A stretch of 64,000 nt of DNA, from NCBI GenBank assembly GCA_025667525.1, contig CM046875.1, positions 290,203,147-290,267,146 of the forward strand. The letters run 5' to 3'. This DNA comes from Glebionis coronaria. Lineage: Eukaryota > Streptophyta > Magnoliopsida > Asterales > Asteraceae. Position numbers and translations under genes: made by a program. The notes under the pieces are model-generated. The model was not told the DNA's origin and searched no databases. It saw nothing but the letters and a program-made list of their open reading frames with translations. Below are positions 32,701 to 44,243 of the stretch, in pieces (the first letter of the stretch is position 1; each line of letters begins with the position of its first letter).

Positions 32701-32810
32701 ACCTTGTACAACCATTTTTATGTGTTTTCTATGATTGGAGTTATTGTGCTATCCCGAAACACTCTAAAAGACCCTTCCGCTGTACCGATACAAAAATTGA
32801 GAGTGTTACA
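29741..32810 (+). repeat. TEK 3' LTR
   Basis: 3070 bp, starting TGTGACAATTGAAC and ending GAGTGTTACA. Near-identical to 20580-23647. No gene. It is followed by the A-run that contains the AAAAC duplication. Confidence 0.93.
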
Positions 32811-32815
32811 AAAAA

Positions 32816-35800
32816 CAGGTTCTTCATGTTCATAATCCAGATTACGCATTTGCTAATTACCAACAATTAAACCCTAATATTGTGCAGATTTATGATTAAG
32901 GGTCTTGTTAACACATCCCAAACCTTAAACATGACACCTCATCACCCCATTTGTCTCCTTGTGACTCCCCTGCTACAAGTTTATGCATACTGCCAAAAGG
33001 GTGACAGCAATCCAATGTTGGAGATTTCAGCTTACATCCTAAGCTTAATACAAACCCTTGGATACTCTTTTTACTTGCCAGCTATCACAACACAACAAAA
33101 TTCGTCACATGGTTCTTCAAGAAATTCAAACAAGATAATTGCAAATTTGGAAGTTTAAGGCTAGAGTTTCACTTCTTTTTCAGCTTTCTAGATACATTGT
33201 ATGCCTATATAAAGGCACTAGGACTTCACATTTCAACTGCTTTTGCTTTTTCCTTGTTCAACAACTTGTAAATCCTCTTTTCAGTTTAATGAAATTGTGT
33301 TAAGTGTGTTGAAGAAAGACCAAGTGCCACTTATTTTTATGATTGTTTATGTTATTTGTTCACTGAAATTGAATCTCAAAACCTGTTTTTAAGAGTGCAA
33401 AAGTTTGCATTTTTCCTTCAAGCTTGATATTTTGCTAAGTTCTTGTTAAAACCTTGGTATTCTTGGGTTATAGGGCTTATCATATCATCCTAATTGTGAT
33501 ATTAAGGTGTGGTGAGGCTTATAACTTGGGGATAATCAAGTGTGGGGTAACAAGGTTGCATTAATCAAGTTTATTTTCCAAAAAATTCACCTTTCTGTTT
33601 TGATTTTGTGCTTCTAACCTTGTTGAATCTTAGCAGGGTTGTTTGTGGAAGCTTGTGCTTGTTCTTGCTAGCACATAAGCTCATAAATTCATGGGTGTGG
33701 ATGTACATCCATGAGGTTTGCATACTTAATCCCAAAATATTCTTAAATCTTGATTTTTGGTGATATTTGTGTGTGACTTGTGTTCTTGTGAATTTTGTGG
33801 CTTAAAACTGCTTGAATCTGATTATCTTAGTTGTTGTTGTGTTAATTTGGGCTTGGGTGGTCTTAAATCTCACTTTTGATTTGAGAAACTTGGTTTTGAA
33901 AAGTTAAAGGGGTGTTTGGGATTACCTGTTTGAAATCATTGTGTGTTATTGTGTTAGTGGAAGTTTGTGTTTGTGTTTGTTATCTGTCATATACGTGTTT
34001 GAGAGTATTTTGCTGCAAGTTATTGGACTTAAACCTTGAAATGAAACATTCTACTATAAAATCTTTTTTATTGCCTGTTTTGACCTAGGATCTTGGGAAC
34101 ACTTAGGGTGTATGCATGAAAAGGGCTAAAAGTGGTTTAAACAAAGTCATTGTAACCTGTTTGTGAGATTTGAGGTGTTGAATCTGGCTTGTGTGTCAAA
34201 TACATCAGCAAAGAGAAATCTGCTTGTGTTTAGTGTTCATCAGTAACATTCATAAGCTTGAATCTTGATTTAGGCTTAAAGCCATTGCATGAAAACTGTT
34301 TAGACTTGTTTATTTGAGTTTATAATAGCTTGTGTATGCATTTGGTTGAATTTGGTTGGCTGATTATTGCTAAAACTGCTTATAAGTGCTCAACTGCTTA
34401 TTATGCTATGTCTGTGCTAGATCTGGTGCTTTATTGATTAAACTGTATCAATTGGGTGATTGTGGTTGTGATTTTTTTATTGTTATTGACTCCTTTTGAT
34501 CCAAAGATCATTTGGGTGCCTTTGTGTAATCTGAATCTCAAAAAAAGTCACTAAAGACAAAAAGTCAAACAAGTCAAGCAGTGGAAAAAGTTTCCACTGC
34601 TCAACACCCAAAACTAGCCCCTGCTAGTGTTAATTTGAACTCAGCTTATCAATAAGCTATTTTAGCTTATCCAGACTTGCAACAACTTATTTTTTGTGAT
34701 AGATCTTCATTATTTGACCCATTTGACTAGACTAGAGCTTATTGGACTTTGACTTTGACTTTCTGCTAGCAAAACCAACTTATTTGACTTTTACATAAGT
34801 GCTTATTTGCTTTTTCCAGCTTATTGAGTCAACTTATTTGAAAACTTTTTGTTGATTTTGCTTAATTAAGTCATTTGAAATCTTTAGAAACTTGAATCAG
34901 CTTTTGGGGTGGCCTAGAACTCAAAAACGACTATTTTGTCGTTTTCTGTATATTGCTTATTGCATTTTCAGGCTTATTCCTTGGGCTTATTTCAAATTTC
35001 TTTTTACAGAAGTCTTATTTAGGACAAAAGAAGCTTGTGTGTCTAATTTTAGCTTATGGCATTGGCTTATAGCTTAATGGGCCAAAAAGCCCAATAAGAA
35101 TAAGCTGTTTGGTATAAGCTAGCTTATTTCATACTTTCAGCTTTTGGCCCTTTGGAAAAAGTTGTTTAAAATCAAATTTTGGGTCAAATAGTGCCTTTTG
35201 GGCTTATTTGGACCACTTTTTTATATTGGGTTCAAATTTGGCCCAATAAGGATCTGTTTTGGGTTTAGCCCACTTTTTAGGCCCATTAAGGATATTTAGG
35301 TAATTTCAAGTTCATTTCTGAGTTATTTAGGTTAAATTTAGCTAGTTTTCAACTTTTTAGAATTTTTTATGATTTTTGGATTTTTAATAATATTTTAATA
35401 TTATTTTATTGTTGAAAATTAAAAGTCTGATTTTCTAAGTTTTTATACTTTTCCTAGATTTTAGACACTTAATTAGGAATTTTGCAACTTTCCAAATATT
35501 TTTAGAGTCTTTTAATTATTGTCTAGAATTAATTTAAGTTTTAATAGTTTTTAATAGTTTTTAATTGTTTAAAAATAGTTTTTAGTGTTTTTAAAATTTT
35601 GAAAAATACTTTTTAGCTTAATTAGGTTATTTTAAAGGTTTACAAACTTTAAGATCCTGATTGTAACTTTTTATTAGTTAATATTGATTTTTAGGGCTTT
35701 AATTAGCATTAAAAAGTTAATATTTAATTAATTAAAAGGTTTTGGCAAGTTTGGATTTTTTTTAAACTCTTAGAAAATTTTTTTGGATTTTTAGTGATTT

Positions 35801-36099
35801 TTATGAATTTTTAGGGTAAAATTTTAATTTTAGTGCTTTTTACGGTTTTACGTGTACACCTTTTTCATCTTAGTTTAATTCGACATCGTAACCGTCATTC
35901 TCTTCTTATCCCATTTCTATTTTTCTTTCTCACAAATATAATCACAAAGTTATCCAAATCATTACACTCATAACACACTAAGCCTCCTTGAGAACGATCC
36001 CCATTTTGGGTCATTTGTACACTGTTTTCCTAAATCGTCGTACTCAATACTTGCCACTTTTGCTCTCTTTTCCTAAAGAGGGGTAAAACCACTACATCA
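32816..36099 (+). repeat. ATH-B 5' LTR, remaining 3.3 kb (after TEK)
   Basis: It matches 45209-48488. It ends CATCA, then three T before the primer binding site. TATA box TATATAAAG at 33206-33214. The block 34370-35300 is dense in the word CTTATT/AATAAG. The stretch 35340-35830 is extremely T-rich. No gene is supported: short ORFs at 32880-33158 and 34892-35077 are either copied in the other LTR or isolated. Confidence 0.92.
33206..33214 (+). promoter_or_regulatory. TATA box in ATH-B 5' LTR
   Basis: TATATAAAG within ATGCCTATATAAAGGCAC, conserved at 45596-45604 in the 3' LTR. It is the best TATA candidate in this 4.2 kb LTR. Confidence 0.55.
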
Positions 36100-36102
36100 T
36101 TT

Positions 36103-36120
36103 TGGCGCCGCTGCCGGGGA
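36103..36120 (+). other. ATH-B primer binding site
   Basis: TGGCGCCGCTGCCGGGGA, 18 bases, three bases after the LTR. Typical Athila tRNA-Asp-type site and a longer match than in ATH-A. Confidence 0.92.
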
Positions 36121-36846
36121 GGCGTGTTGTGTTTTGATTTGGAATTGTTGTTTTTATATACCAACCAAAATAGTATTTGTATTAGTAGCACTCTACTAAT
36201 ACGTATTATCGGTTTTCGTTTTTTGTGTGAATACTATTACTATAGTGTATACGTAGAACAATAAATTCACAAGTACTCCAAATACGTGAGAAATCACAAC
36301 CTTGACTTGGGAGGTCATTGCCCAATTATAGTATTCGAATCTCAAACCAAAGAAAAAGGCAAAAATAGATAAATACTTTCGTGAGGCTCAATTTTGAAAA
36401 TACAAACTATAAGGTGGGTATAAGGAGGATATTATAAAATATATCCTAAGGAAAAGGCTCTTAAGTGCTTCGCGCCGCCTCCTTTCCCCGCTTGCTTGTG
36501 AGTATTTGATTTTGAGAGCTAATCAAAGGTTTTGCCGCCCAAAGTATTACTAAGTATCATATATATTTTCTTGGTTTCATTGATTAAACCCTCTTGAACG
36601 TTTTGGTATTCCACCAACGTTCTAAAGTCATCGAAGGCGTTCACTTCACGTGATCGTTTTCATTCCTTGAGGCTTCTTTAATCAAGAGGTTTGATTAAGG
36701 AGAAGATTTGTAGATTTGTGTCTACTTAATACATTCACCAAAATCCAAAAAGTTTAATACAATCAAAAACCACAAAAAAAAAATTGAAAAATACAAAACA
36801 CCAAAAAGAATCTTCTTTGCTCATCCCCTCGTTGTACGTGACGTTT
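36121..36846 (+). other. ATH-B untranslated leader
   Basis: About 730 bp between primer binding site and gag start, with no supported ORF. It includes CGCGCCGCCTCCTTTCCCCG near 36470 and a C/G-rich patch, then AT-rich sequence. Packaging and dimer signals would be expected here, but I cannot identify them. Confidence 0.7.
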
Positions 36847-38595
36847 ATGCTAACTCGTAATAAAGCAAGACGTGCACGTAAACGAAAGAACAAAACTCCC
36901 ACTCCCAATCTTTCTAGTGAGGAGTCTCCTATTGACGAACCCATTGTAAGAGAAGCACCAACCATGGCGAATCGAACTATGATGGAGTTACTTCAAGCAC
37001 CCACCGAGGGTTATGGAGAGGCTATTGCAAGTTTAAGGATGTCTCGAATGACTCGATTAAGATGATGCTTTTTCCGTATTCCTTAGCGGGGCCCGCTAAA
37101 ATTTGGTTAGAGAAAGAGCCACCCAATTCTATATTGACGTGGAAGGATCTCGTGTCTAAGTTTGTGAACCAATTTTTTCCGCCCTCTAAGACTACGCACT
37201 TGAAAAACGAGATTTCAAAATTTTCACAAGAGTTTAATGAAAGTTTTTCAACGGCTTGGAATAGGTTTAAGGAGATTTTACATGAATGTCCTCATCACGG
37301 TTTTTCCGACTTGCATCAAATTGACACATTTTACAATGGGCTTAATGATCATGAAAGGGATTATTTAAATGTCGCCGCGGGTGGTAATTTTTTGTGTAAA
37401 ACGGTTGAGGAAGCTTTGGTGATAATTGAGAATAGATCTAAGGTGTATAGTCCTCATAGCACGTCTAGTGTTCGTAAGGCTTCGTCTTCGGCTTCACCTT
37501 CTTTGTCTACTACCATCGATTCTTGCCAAATTGAGGCCAACTTGAAAAACAAGATTTTTGATAAGCTAAAAGGACTTTTGATTGAGTTTAAAGTTGGTGA
37601 ACCAAGTGCTCCCGCTACGGCTAAAGCGGTTGAGGTTTCGTGCATGTATTGTGGTGGAGGTCATGATTTCTCCGAGTGCATTACCAACGTGGTAACACTT
37701 CGAGTGCCTACGCGGCCACGGGAACTTACAACGAAAACGGTCAAGTTACCCGCTCTAATCAATTGACTCCACCGGGTTTTGGTTCAAATCAAAATGCTAA
37801 CAACAACTATCGCAACAATCAAGTTGGTTTCAAAAACAATTTCAACAATGGAAACTATGTTAATCAAGGGGCTAATAATCAAGTTTCAAACAAAAATAAA
37901 AATGATTTTCGAAACAACAACAAAGGTTTGCAAACTTTGAAAGATCTTCCAAATGAATTTGTTGAATACGCTAATGGGAACGATGCTAGGTTTGACAATA
38001 TTCAAAGAGAAATCATTAGCCTAAGATCCGAGTTTAAGAACGACTTGAAGAAAGAGTTGAAAAATGAGTTAGCTAATGAACTTAAGATCCATACCAAAAA
38101 GATGGAAGGAACCGTAACTAGGTTACAACAAAACCAACAAAAAATGGAACAAGGGCAACATGAGATAAAACAAGAAATGGTTAAATCCGATTAGAGGCAA
38201 TCCAAGTTTGAAGATAAAATCTCATCTATGTTTGAGGCAATTATGTGTAAACCGTCTTCGAGTAGTCTTCCTAGCAACACCGTATCAAACCCTAAGGGTG
38301 AGATGAAAGTGATTACCACACGTAGTGGTAAGACACTTAAGGAACCGACTCCTCAACCAATTGCTCCTATGGAGGAAGCAATTGAGGAAGAACCCGAGGT
38401 GGTGGTCTAAAAGGAGCATGTCCCAATACCACGAAGTACCGCTCATGCCACACCTACGGTTGACCCTTTACCAACATGTGAACCCGAAATTCCAAAGGCT
38501 ATGCCTATGCCTCAACCCACACCACCTTTGCCCTATCCATCGAGACTTAGGAAATAGAAACGTCAAAAGCGCGAGAATACCAATTTGAGCTTTTT
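36847..38595 (+). pseudogene. ATH-B Gag
   Basis: Start at ATG 36847 (MLTRNKARRARKRKNK), by analogy with ATH-A Gag. After GYGEAIA the capsid is joined out of frame to a later segment (FKDVSNDSIK in the frame of 37032), so about 60-70 residues seem deleted. The capsid continues with MMLFPYSLAGPAKIWLEKEP, VNQFFPPSKT, DTFYNGLNDHERDYLNVAAG and a zinc-knuckle-like CMYCGGGHDFSEC. A frameshift near 37680, a TAG at 38192-38194 and a TAA at 38408-38410 follow. The acidic and ITTRSGK-type stretch is at about 38310. The product would not assemble. Confidence 0.88.
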
Positions 38596-39344
38596 ATGAA
38601 AATGTTTCGTGATTTGCACTTTAATGTGAGTTTCGCCGATGCTTTGGTCATGATGCCTCGATTTGCCGCTAACTTTAAGAGTATGTTGAACAACAAGGAG
38701 AAATTGCACCAATTTTCTAGTGGTTCGTTGGTTTATCTTAATCGCATACCTCAAAAAGTCGGTGATCCCGGTAAATTTTTTATCCCTTGTGCAATCCAAG
38801 ATATGGAGGAATTCTTCGCCTTGGCCGATCTTGGTGATAGCATTAATTTGATGCCACTTGCAATCTTCAAGTCGCTCAATCTTCCTAATCTTACTCCTTA
38901 ACTAATGTCTATCGAGTTGGCCGACCATTCCACGATTCCCGCATGTGGATTGGCGGAAGACGTTTTTGTGAAAGTGGGGAAGTTCTACTATCCCGTAGAC
39001 TATATCGTTGTTGATATCCCCACGGATCCTCAAGTTCCTCTTATTTTAGGTCGTTCGTTTTTAGATACGTCTATGGCTTTAATCGATGTTCATGCTAGAA
39101 AGATCACCTTACGTTTCAACGACGAGGAACTTGTTATAAACGCAACTCAAAACTCTCAAATTTCTCATGTTTATTCCATTGCAACCATAAACCTCGTTGA
39201 TATGATTGACGTGGTTTGCGAGGAATTTTCACAAGACTTCTAGGTTTTGGTGATGAAGAAACTAGTGGCAATCCCACTATGTTAGATCCCATTCTTGATA
39301 ATTCGACACCAACCTTCACTCCATTTTAAGGTGGTGGTTTTACG
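38596..39344 (+). pseudogene. ATH-B protease
   Basis: Open pieces 38596-38901 and 38905-39243 share a frame with one TAA (38902-38904). The aspartic protease motif reads LADLGDSINLMP, against LADLGASINLMP in ATH-A. The catalytic Asp is kept, and the following Ala is Asp. The second half has LILGRSFLDTSMALIDV. A frameshift lies between 39243 and 39345. Confidence 0.85.
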
Positions 39345-40769
39345 TTGGAAGAATTCGATGTTCCACGTACTTGTAACGAGGACCTCGACAACAATGAGGA
39401 CTTCTCGATTATCAAGGGTTTTCTTAACGATTTCCCATTTCCTCCACCCGAGGAGGTTATGAGTATCGTGCCCAAATCTTCACTTGAGGAACCACCTATC
39501 CTCGAGTTGAAAGATTTACCTCCTCATCTCGAATATGTCTATTTGGAGGAGGGAGACAAGTTGCCGGTTATTATTGCAAAGGAACTTTCGAATGATGAAA
39601 AAACCACACTTGTCGATGTTCTAAAGGATCACAAAGGGGTAATTGCGTGGAAGTTATCCGACATTAAGGGAATCTATCCCAAGTTTTGTACCCACAAAAT
39701 CTTAATGGAGGAGGATTACAAGCCCGCAATCCAATGTCAAAGGAGGGTGAACCCCAAAATTCACGACGTCATCAAAAAGGAAGTCCTTAAATTCCTTGAC
39801 GCGGGAATGATTTACCCTATTTCTGATAGCCCTTGGGTGAGTCCTATTCATTGTGTCCCTAAAAAGGGAGGAATGACCGTTGTGCCAAACGATGCTAACG
39901 AGTTAATTCCCACTAGACTCGTGACCGGATGGAGAGTGTGCATTGACTATCGTAAGTTGAATGAAGCCACTCGAAAAGACCATTTTCCCTTGCCCTTCAT
40001 GGACCAAATGTTGTAGCGTCTTGCGGGAAACGATTTCTATAGCTTTTTAGATGGTTTTTCTGGTTACTTCCAAATTACCATCGATCCTCGTGATCATGAA
40101 AAAACTACGTTTACGTGTCCATATGGAACGTTTGCCTATCGTAGAATGCCATTCGGACTTTGTAATGCACCGGGAACGTTTCAAAGGTGCATGATGGCTA
40201 TTTTTCATGACATGATCGAGAAGACGATGGAAGTCTTCATGGATGACTTTTCCGTGTTTGGTAGTTCGTTCACTTCGTGTTTGTCGAATCTTGAGAGAAT
40301 GTTGAAACGTTGTGAGGAAACCAACCTTGTTCTCAATTGGGAAAAGTGTCATTTTATGGTTAAAAGTGGAATCGTCTTAGGGCACAAGGTCTCGAAAGCG
40401 GGGATTGAGGTAGATCAAGCTAAGGTAGACGTCATCGCCAAATTACCTCATCCCAAAACCGTTAAGGGAGTTAGGAGTTTCCTAGGCCACGCGGGCTTTT
40501 ATCGTCGATTCATCAAGGATTTTTCAAAGATTTCTCGACCCATTACACATCTTCTTGAAAAAGAGGCACGTTTTGTCTTTAACGAAGATTGTGTACGATC
40601 TTTTGAAATCCTTAAGAGGAAACTTACCGAAGCTCCCATTCTTGTTGCTCCCAATTGGAACCTCCCCTTTGAGCTCATGTGTGATGCTAGTGACTACGCT
40701 ATTGGGCCGTATTGGGGCAACGTCATGAAAAGCACTTCTTGCCTATTCACTATGCTAGCAAGACGATGA
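39345..40769 (+). pseudogene. ATH-B reverse transcriptase and start of RNase H
   Basis: The frame 39345-40016 is followed, after TAG at 40014-40016 (Glu codon lost), by the same frame up to 40769. It has HKILMEEDYKPAIQ, SPWVSPIHCVPKKGG, VCIDYRKLNEATR, SFLDGFSGYF (catalytic Asp), RRMPFGLCNAPGTFQR and the catalytic box EVFMDDFSVFG. RNase H begins at [13 protein letters not shown] frameshift near 40708 then moves into the next piece. This is the best kept RT among the three Athila-like elements here. Confidence 0.9.
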
Positions 40770-42414
40770 CCGAGGCTCAACTTAAATACACTACAATGGA
40801 GAATGAGTTCCTTGCCGTGGTGTATGCATTTGAGAAATTTCGACCTTATCTCGTCTTGACAAAATGCATAGTGTATATGGATCATTCGGCTATCAAGTAT
40901 CTTATGGCTAAACAAGATTCAAAGCCGAGATTACTTCGTTGGATCCTCCTCCTTCAAGAATTTGACCACAAAATTGTTGACAAAAAAGGAGCCGAGAATC
41001 TAGCGACCGATCATCTTTCTCGTTTGGAAGATCCTCACCAAAGTGTTTACGAGCCCAAGGAAATCACCGAAACATTTCCGCTCGAGACACTTGGTGTAGT
41101 GAAATCCAAGCATGATTCTTCCACCCCATGGTTTGCGGACTTTGCGAATTACCATGCGGGTAACTTCATCATTAAGGGTATGACGACTCAAGAAAAACGA
41201 AAATTCTTTCGTGAGGTCAAGTTCTACTTTTGGAACGACCCTTACTTGTTTTGAACTTGTGCGGATCAAATCATCCGACGTTGTGTATTTGGCACCGAAG
41301 CTTCTAACATCCTTAGAGCTTGCTATGAGGGACCCACAGGTGGTCACCACGGTGCTAATCGCACGGCTAAGAAGGTGTTTGATGCCGGCTTCTTTTGGCC
41401 TACTATTTACCGAGATGCACAAGATCTTGTGAAGTCTTGTGACTCATGCCAACGGCAAAGAAAAGCCTCACAAAAAGATGAAATGCCACAAAACATCATC
41501 CAAGTGTGTGAGATCTTTGACGTTTGGGGCATAGACTTTATGGGGCCGTTCCCATCATCTTTTGGTAATAAGTACATCCTCGTTGCGGTTGACTACCTAT
41601 CTAAGTGGGTGGAAGCTAAGGCTTTGCCCACCAATGATGCTCGTGTGGTAGTCAAGTTTTTGAAGAACTTGTTTTTTCGGTTTGGAACCCCTCGTGCGAT
41701 CATAAGCGGTCGTGGAACCCATTTTTGTAACGACCAATTCAAAAGGGTCCTAAGGAAATATGGGGTTACACATCGGCTTTCTATGGCTTATCACCCACAA
41801 ACGAGTGGGCAAGCGAGGTTTCAAATCGAGCGTTGAAGAGGATCTTGGAGAGATCCGTTGGGGAAAACCGACAATCTTGGTCGGATAAGTTGGACGATGC
41901 TTTATGGGCCTTTAGGACCGCTCATAAGACGCCCATAAGGTGCACTCCCTATAAGCTTGTGTATGGAAAAAATTGTCATTTTCCAATCGAATTGGAACAC
42001 AAGGCTTATTGGGCCCTAAAGCATTGTAATGATGATATGGAGACCGCGGGAAGACACCGGAAAATGAAACTAAATGAATTGGATGAATTGAGGGGCATTG
42101 CTTATGAAAATTCATTGATTTATAAAGAAAAAACTAAAAAGTTGCATGATTCTAAAATTAAAAACCGGGTTTTTAACATTGGGGATCAAGTTTTGCTTTT
42201 TAATTCTCGCTTGAAAATATTTTCCGGTAAGTTGAAATCCCGTTGGTCCGGTCCATTCACCGTGACTCAAGTATTTCCATATGGGACCATCGAGCTAGCT
42301 CAAAATGATGGCCCCAATTTCAAGGTGAATGGACATAGGTTGAAGCACTACTTTGGCGGGGAAGTTCCATCCTTGAACTACCTTGACCAAATCACCTTCC
42401 CCAATGATAATTAG
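40712..42414 (+). pseudogene. ATH-B RNase H end and integrase
   Basis: RNase H continues with [20 protein letters not shown] and [10 protein letters not shown]. Integrase follows: zinc finger ([14 protein letters not shown] with CDSCQRQRK), WGIDFMGPF (Asp 1), GQARFQIER near the Glu site, then the frame 41833-42414 with [16 protein letters not shown] sequence and [30 protein letters not shown]. The second catalytic Asp is lost: ISGRGTHF instead of ISDRGTHF (GAT to GGT). A TGA at 41254 and a frameshift near 41820, right at the Glu motif, add to the damage. No integrase activity is expected. Confidence 0.9.
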
Positions 42415-44243
42415 TATTGAGGGGATCGAGTCGAGCTCATGACTCGGTAATCAAAAACGAGGTGCCTCGTGGGCGAGTCCCATGCCTATCCTATGTACAT
42501 ATTATCGCTTTCTAATATACTGACGTGTGGGGATTTGTGCCCTTCCAACCTTTGTTCCGTGGTTGTTTGTGAATTGTGGACTTTAGATGATCATGATCTT
42601 CACGATTGGAGCCTCTTGTGTTCGTTTTATGGGAGCACTCGATCGTTTGCTTTGAAGACTTTCTCAATATCCATGATATATCCTTTGATGTTCTAACCTT
42701 AGGTTTTTAGCACACTTCATAAACGGCTTTAAATTTAACGGTTACATCCTTTCCATGCTAGATTAGGCATTCGACTACGTCTCTAGTATGGGGGTGTTTG
42801 CACCCCTAGACTCGAAACATTGAGGACAATGTTTAACTTTAGTATGGGGGGGTGAATAGATACTTGCCTTGCTAAACCTTCACGCTTTCTAAAGTTTATC
42901 TTTTTGTTTATCGTTTTGTTGGAAAATAAGGCTTAAAATGGCCAAATTTTAAATTTTTTCTCATATTTTATAAGTGTTTGAAGACATGAATGTAGGTTTT
43001 ACGATGGCGAGAATAAGAGTAATTTTTGACTCGACCGTACGTGTTGAGCACTTAGCTTTGATTCCTTAACTGCACATTAGGCTAAGTCTCTTAAATGAGG
43101 ACGAGAAATGATAGGGTTAATTATAAGTTATTATGCTAAACGTAGAATACTCGTATTCTTTCAAAAACTCATGTGTTCTCGTTGTTTTCTTATTCTCCCT
43201 TCGAATGTCAATATTTTTTGCTTAATAAATATTGACTTAGCGGTTTAGTTGGGATTGTTGGGTTTCTAGTCTTTTCTAGTAGCTTCCGTCTAATTAAATT
43301 GGGAAGACATTAAGGTATCGCCAGCGTCACGGTTTTGAAGTATTGGCACCCAAATAATCAAAAGATTCACCCAATAATAAGATTTCAAGTGCTCACCTAA
43401 ATCAAGCAAACAATTTGAAGCCCCACAAGGCCGAAAAATCTATGCAAAATTAAATGTGAATCAAGCCTTAATCTTCGAAGCTTTAAAGATCCAAAATTCG
43501 CCTTAGCGTGAGGATATACGTCTTTGGCTAATAAAACTACCGATGAGGTGGATAATAAAAGGCAAGGCAAGACCAAAGTCATAATAAATGCTTGATCGCG
43601 AAGTTGAATAAAAGATGGAGGTAAACCAAACATAATAAGGCCCTTCCGTTAGGGGGCGTATAAAAGTCTTGGTAATAAGTCTCATGTTCAAAACCGTTAT
43701 AAAACCGTGTTTATCGATTCTTCTTGTCAACTTAATTCTTTGACATCGTTGTCTATTAGGAGGGGTTACTGATTTGATGGTCTTGGTTACACCGTTAGGA
43801 CTCTATTTTTAGACCTAAATCTCTATTATCGCATAAGTTAAACAATGTATCCTCGTGAAACATTCAAGACAAAATAAAATATAAGAGATATAACTTAGGA
43901 AAATGGGAGGATAAGTACGTGATTAGGGGATATGAGTAGTGCTAGCATTACTAATTTATAATGACAATGATCTCGTTGCACGCTTGGCATGGAATTAGGG
44001 TGAAAATCGAGGACGATGAAATTATTTCTAACGAAGCATTCACGTGTTCTTATTCAATGAACCTAAACGTCCCATTTTGCGATGAAAATCATACATTATG
44101 TCTAAGACGCAAGTAGTAGTAGCAATAGTAGTAGTATAGCTAGTTTATCGTTCAATAAAGTGAATAAAAATGAATTTTGGAGGTGCTACGATACTTTATC
44201 CTAGCATTGCGTGAGGGCACGACAATGGTTTAGTATGGGGGAG
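42415..44243 (+). other. ATH-B post-pol non-coding region and polypurine tract
   Basis: About 1.8 kb without a supported gene. It starts with TTGAGGGGATCGAGTCGAGC, the diverged equivalent of the ATH-A post-pol start, and includes CATTGAGGACAATGTTTAAC near 42818. The purine-rich run TAGTATGGGGGAG (44231-44243) directly before the 3' LTR is the polypurine tract. Small ORFs (42469-42696, minus-strand 43397-43730) are not conserved in ATH-A or ATH-C. No envelope-like gene is present. Confidence 0.8.

Larger units (their letters stand above)
20580..32810 (+). mobile_element. TEK: Tekay-type Ty3/gypsy chromovirus
   Basis: LTRs of 3068 bp (20580-23647) and 3070 bp (29741-32810) begin TGTGA and end TTACA. 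A tRNA-Met-type primer binding site follows the 5' LTR. The order is extra acidic ORF, gag with three zinc knuckles, protease, RT, RNase H, integrase with a C-terminal chromodomain. Length is 12,231 bp. Over the first 380 bp I count about 10 LTR differences (2.6%), the lowest of the nested elements, which fits its innermost place. It carries two internal stops, one frameshift and changes at catalytic sites. Confidence 0.95.

Noticed and set aside
32880..33158. A plus-strand ORF repeated at 45270-45554
   Set aside because: Same position in the two ATH-B LTRs; no coding support.
32816..36099. Large duplication of 45209-48488, at first sight a segmental duplication
   Set aside because: Explained as the TEK-interrupted 5' LTR and the intact 3' LTR of ATH-B.
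42469..42696. Possible envelope-like ORF after ATH-B pol
   Set aside because: 75 codons, no start context, no homologue in ATH-A or ATH-C, and inside the conserved untranslated segment.
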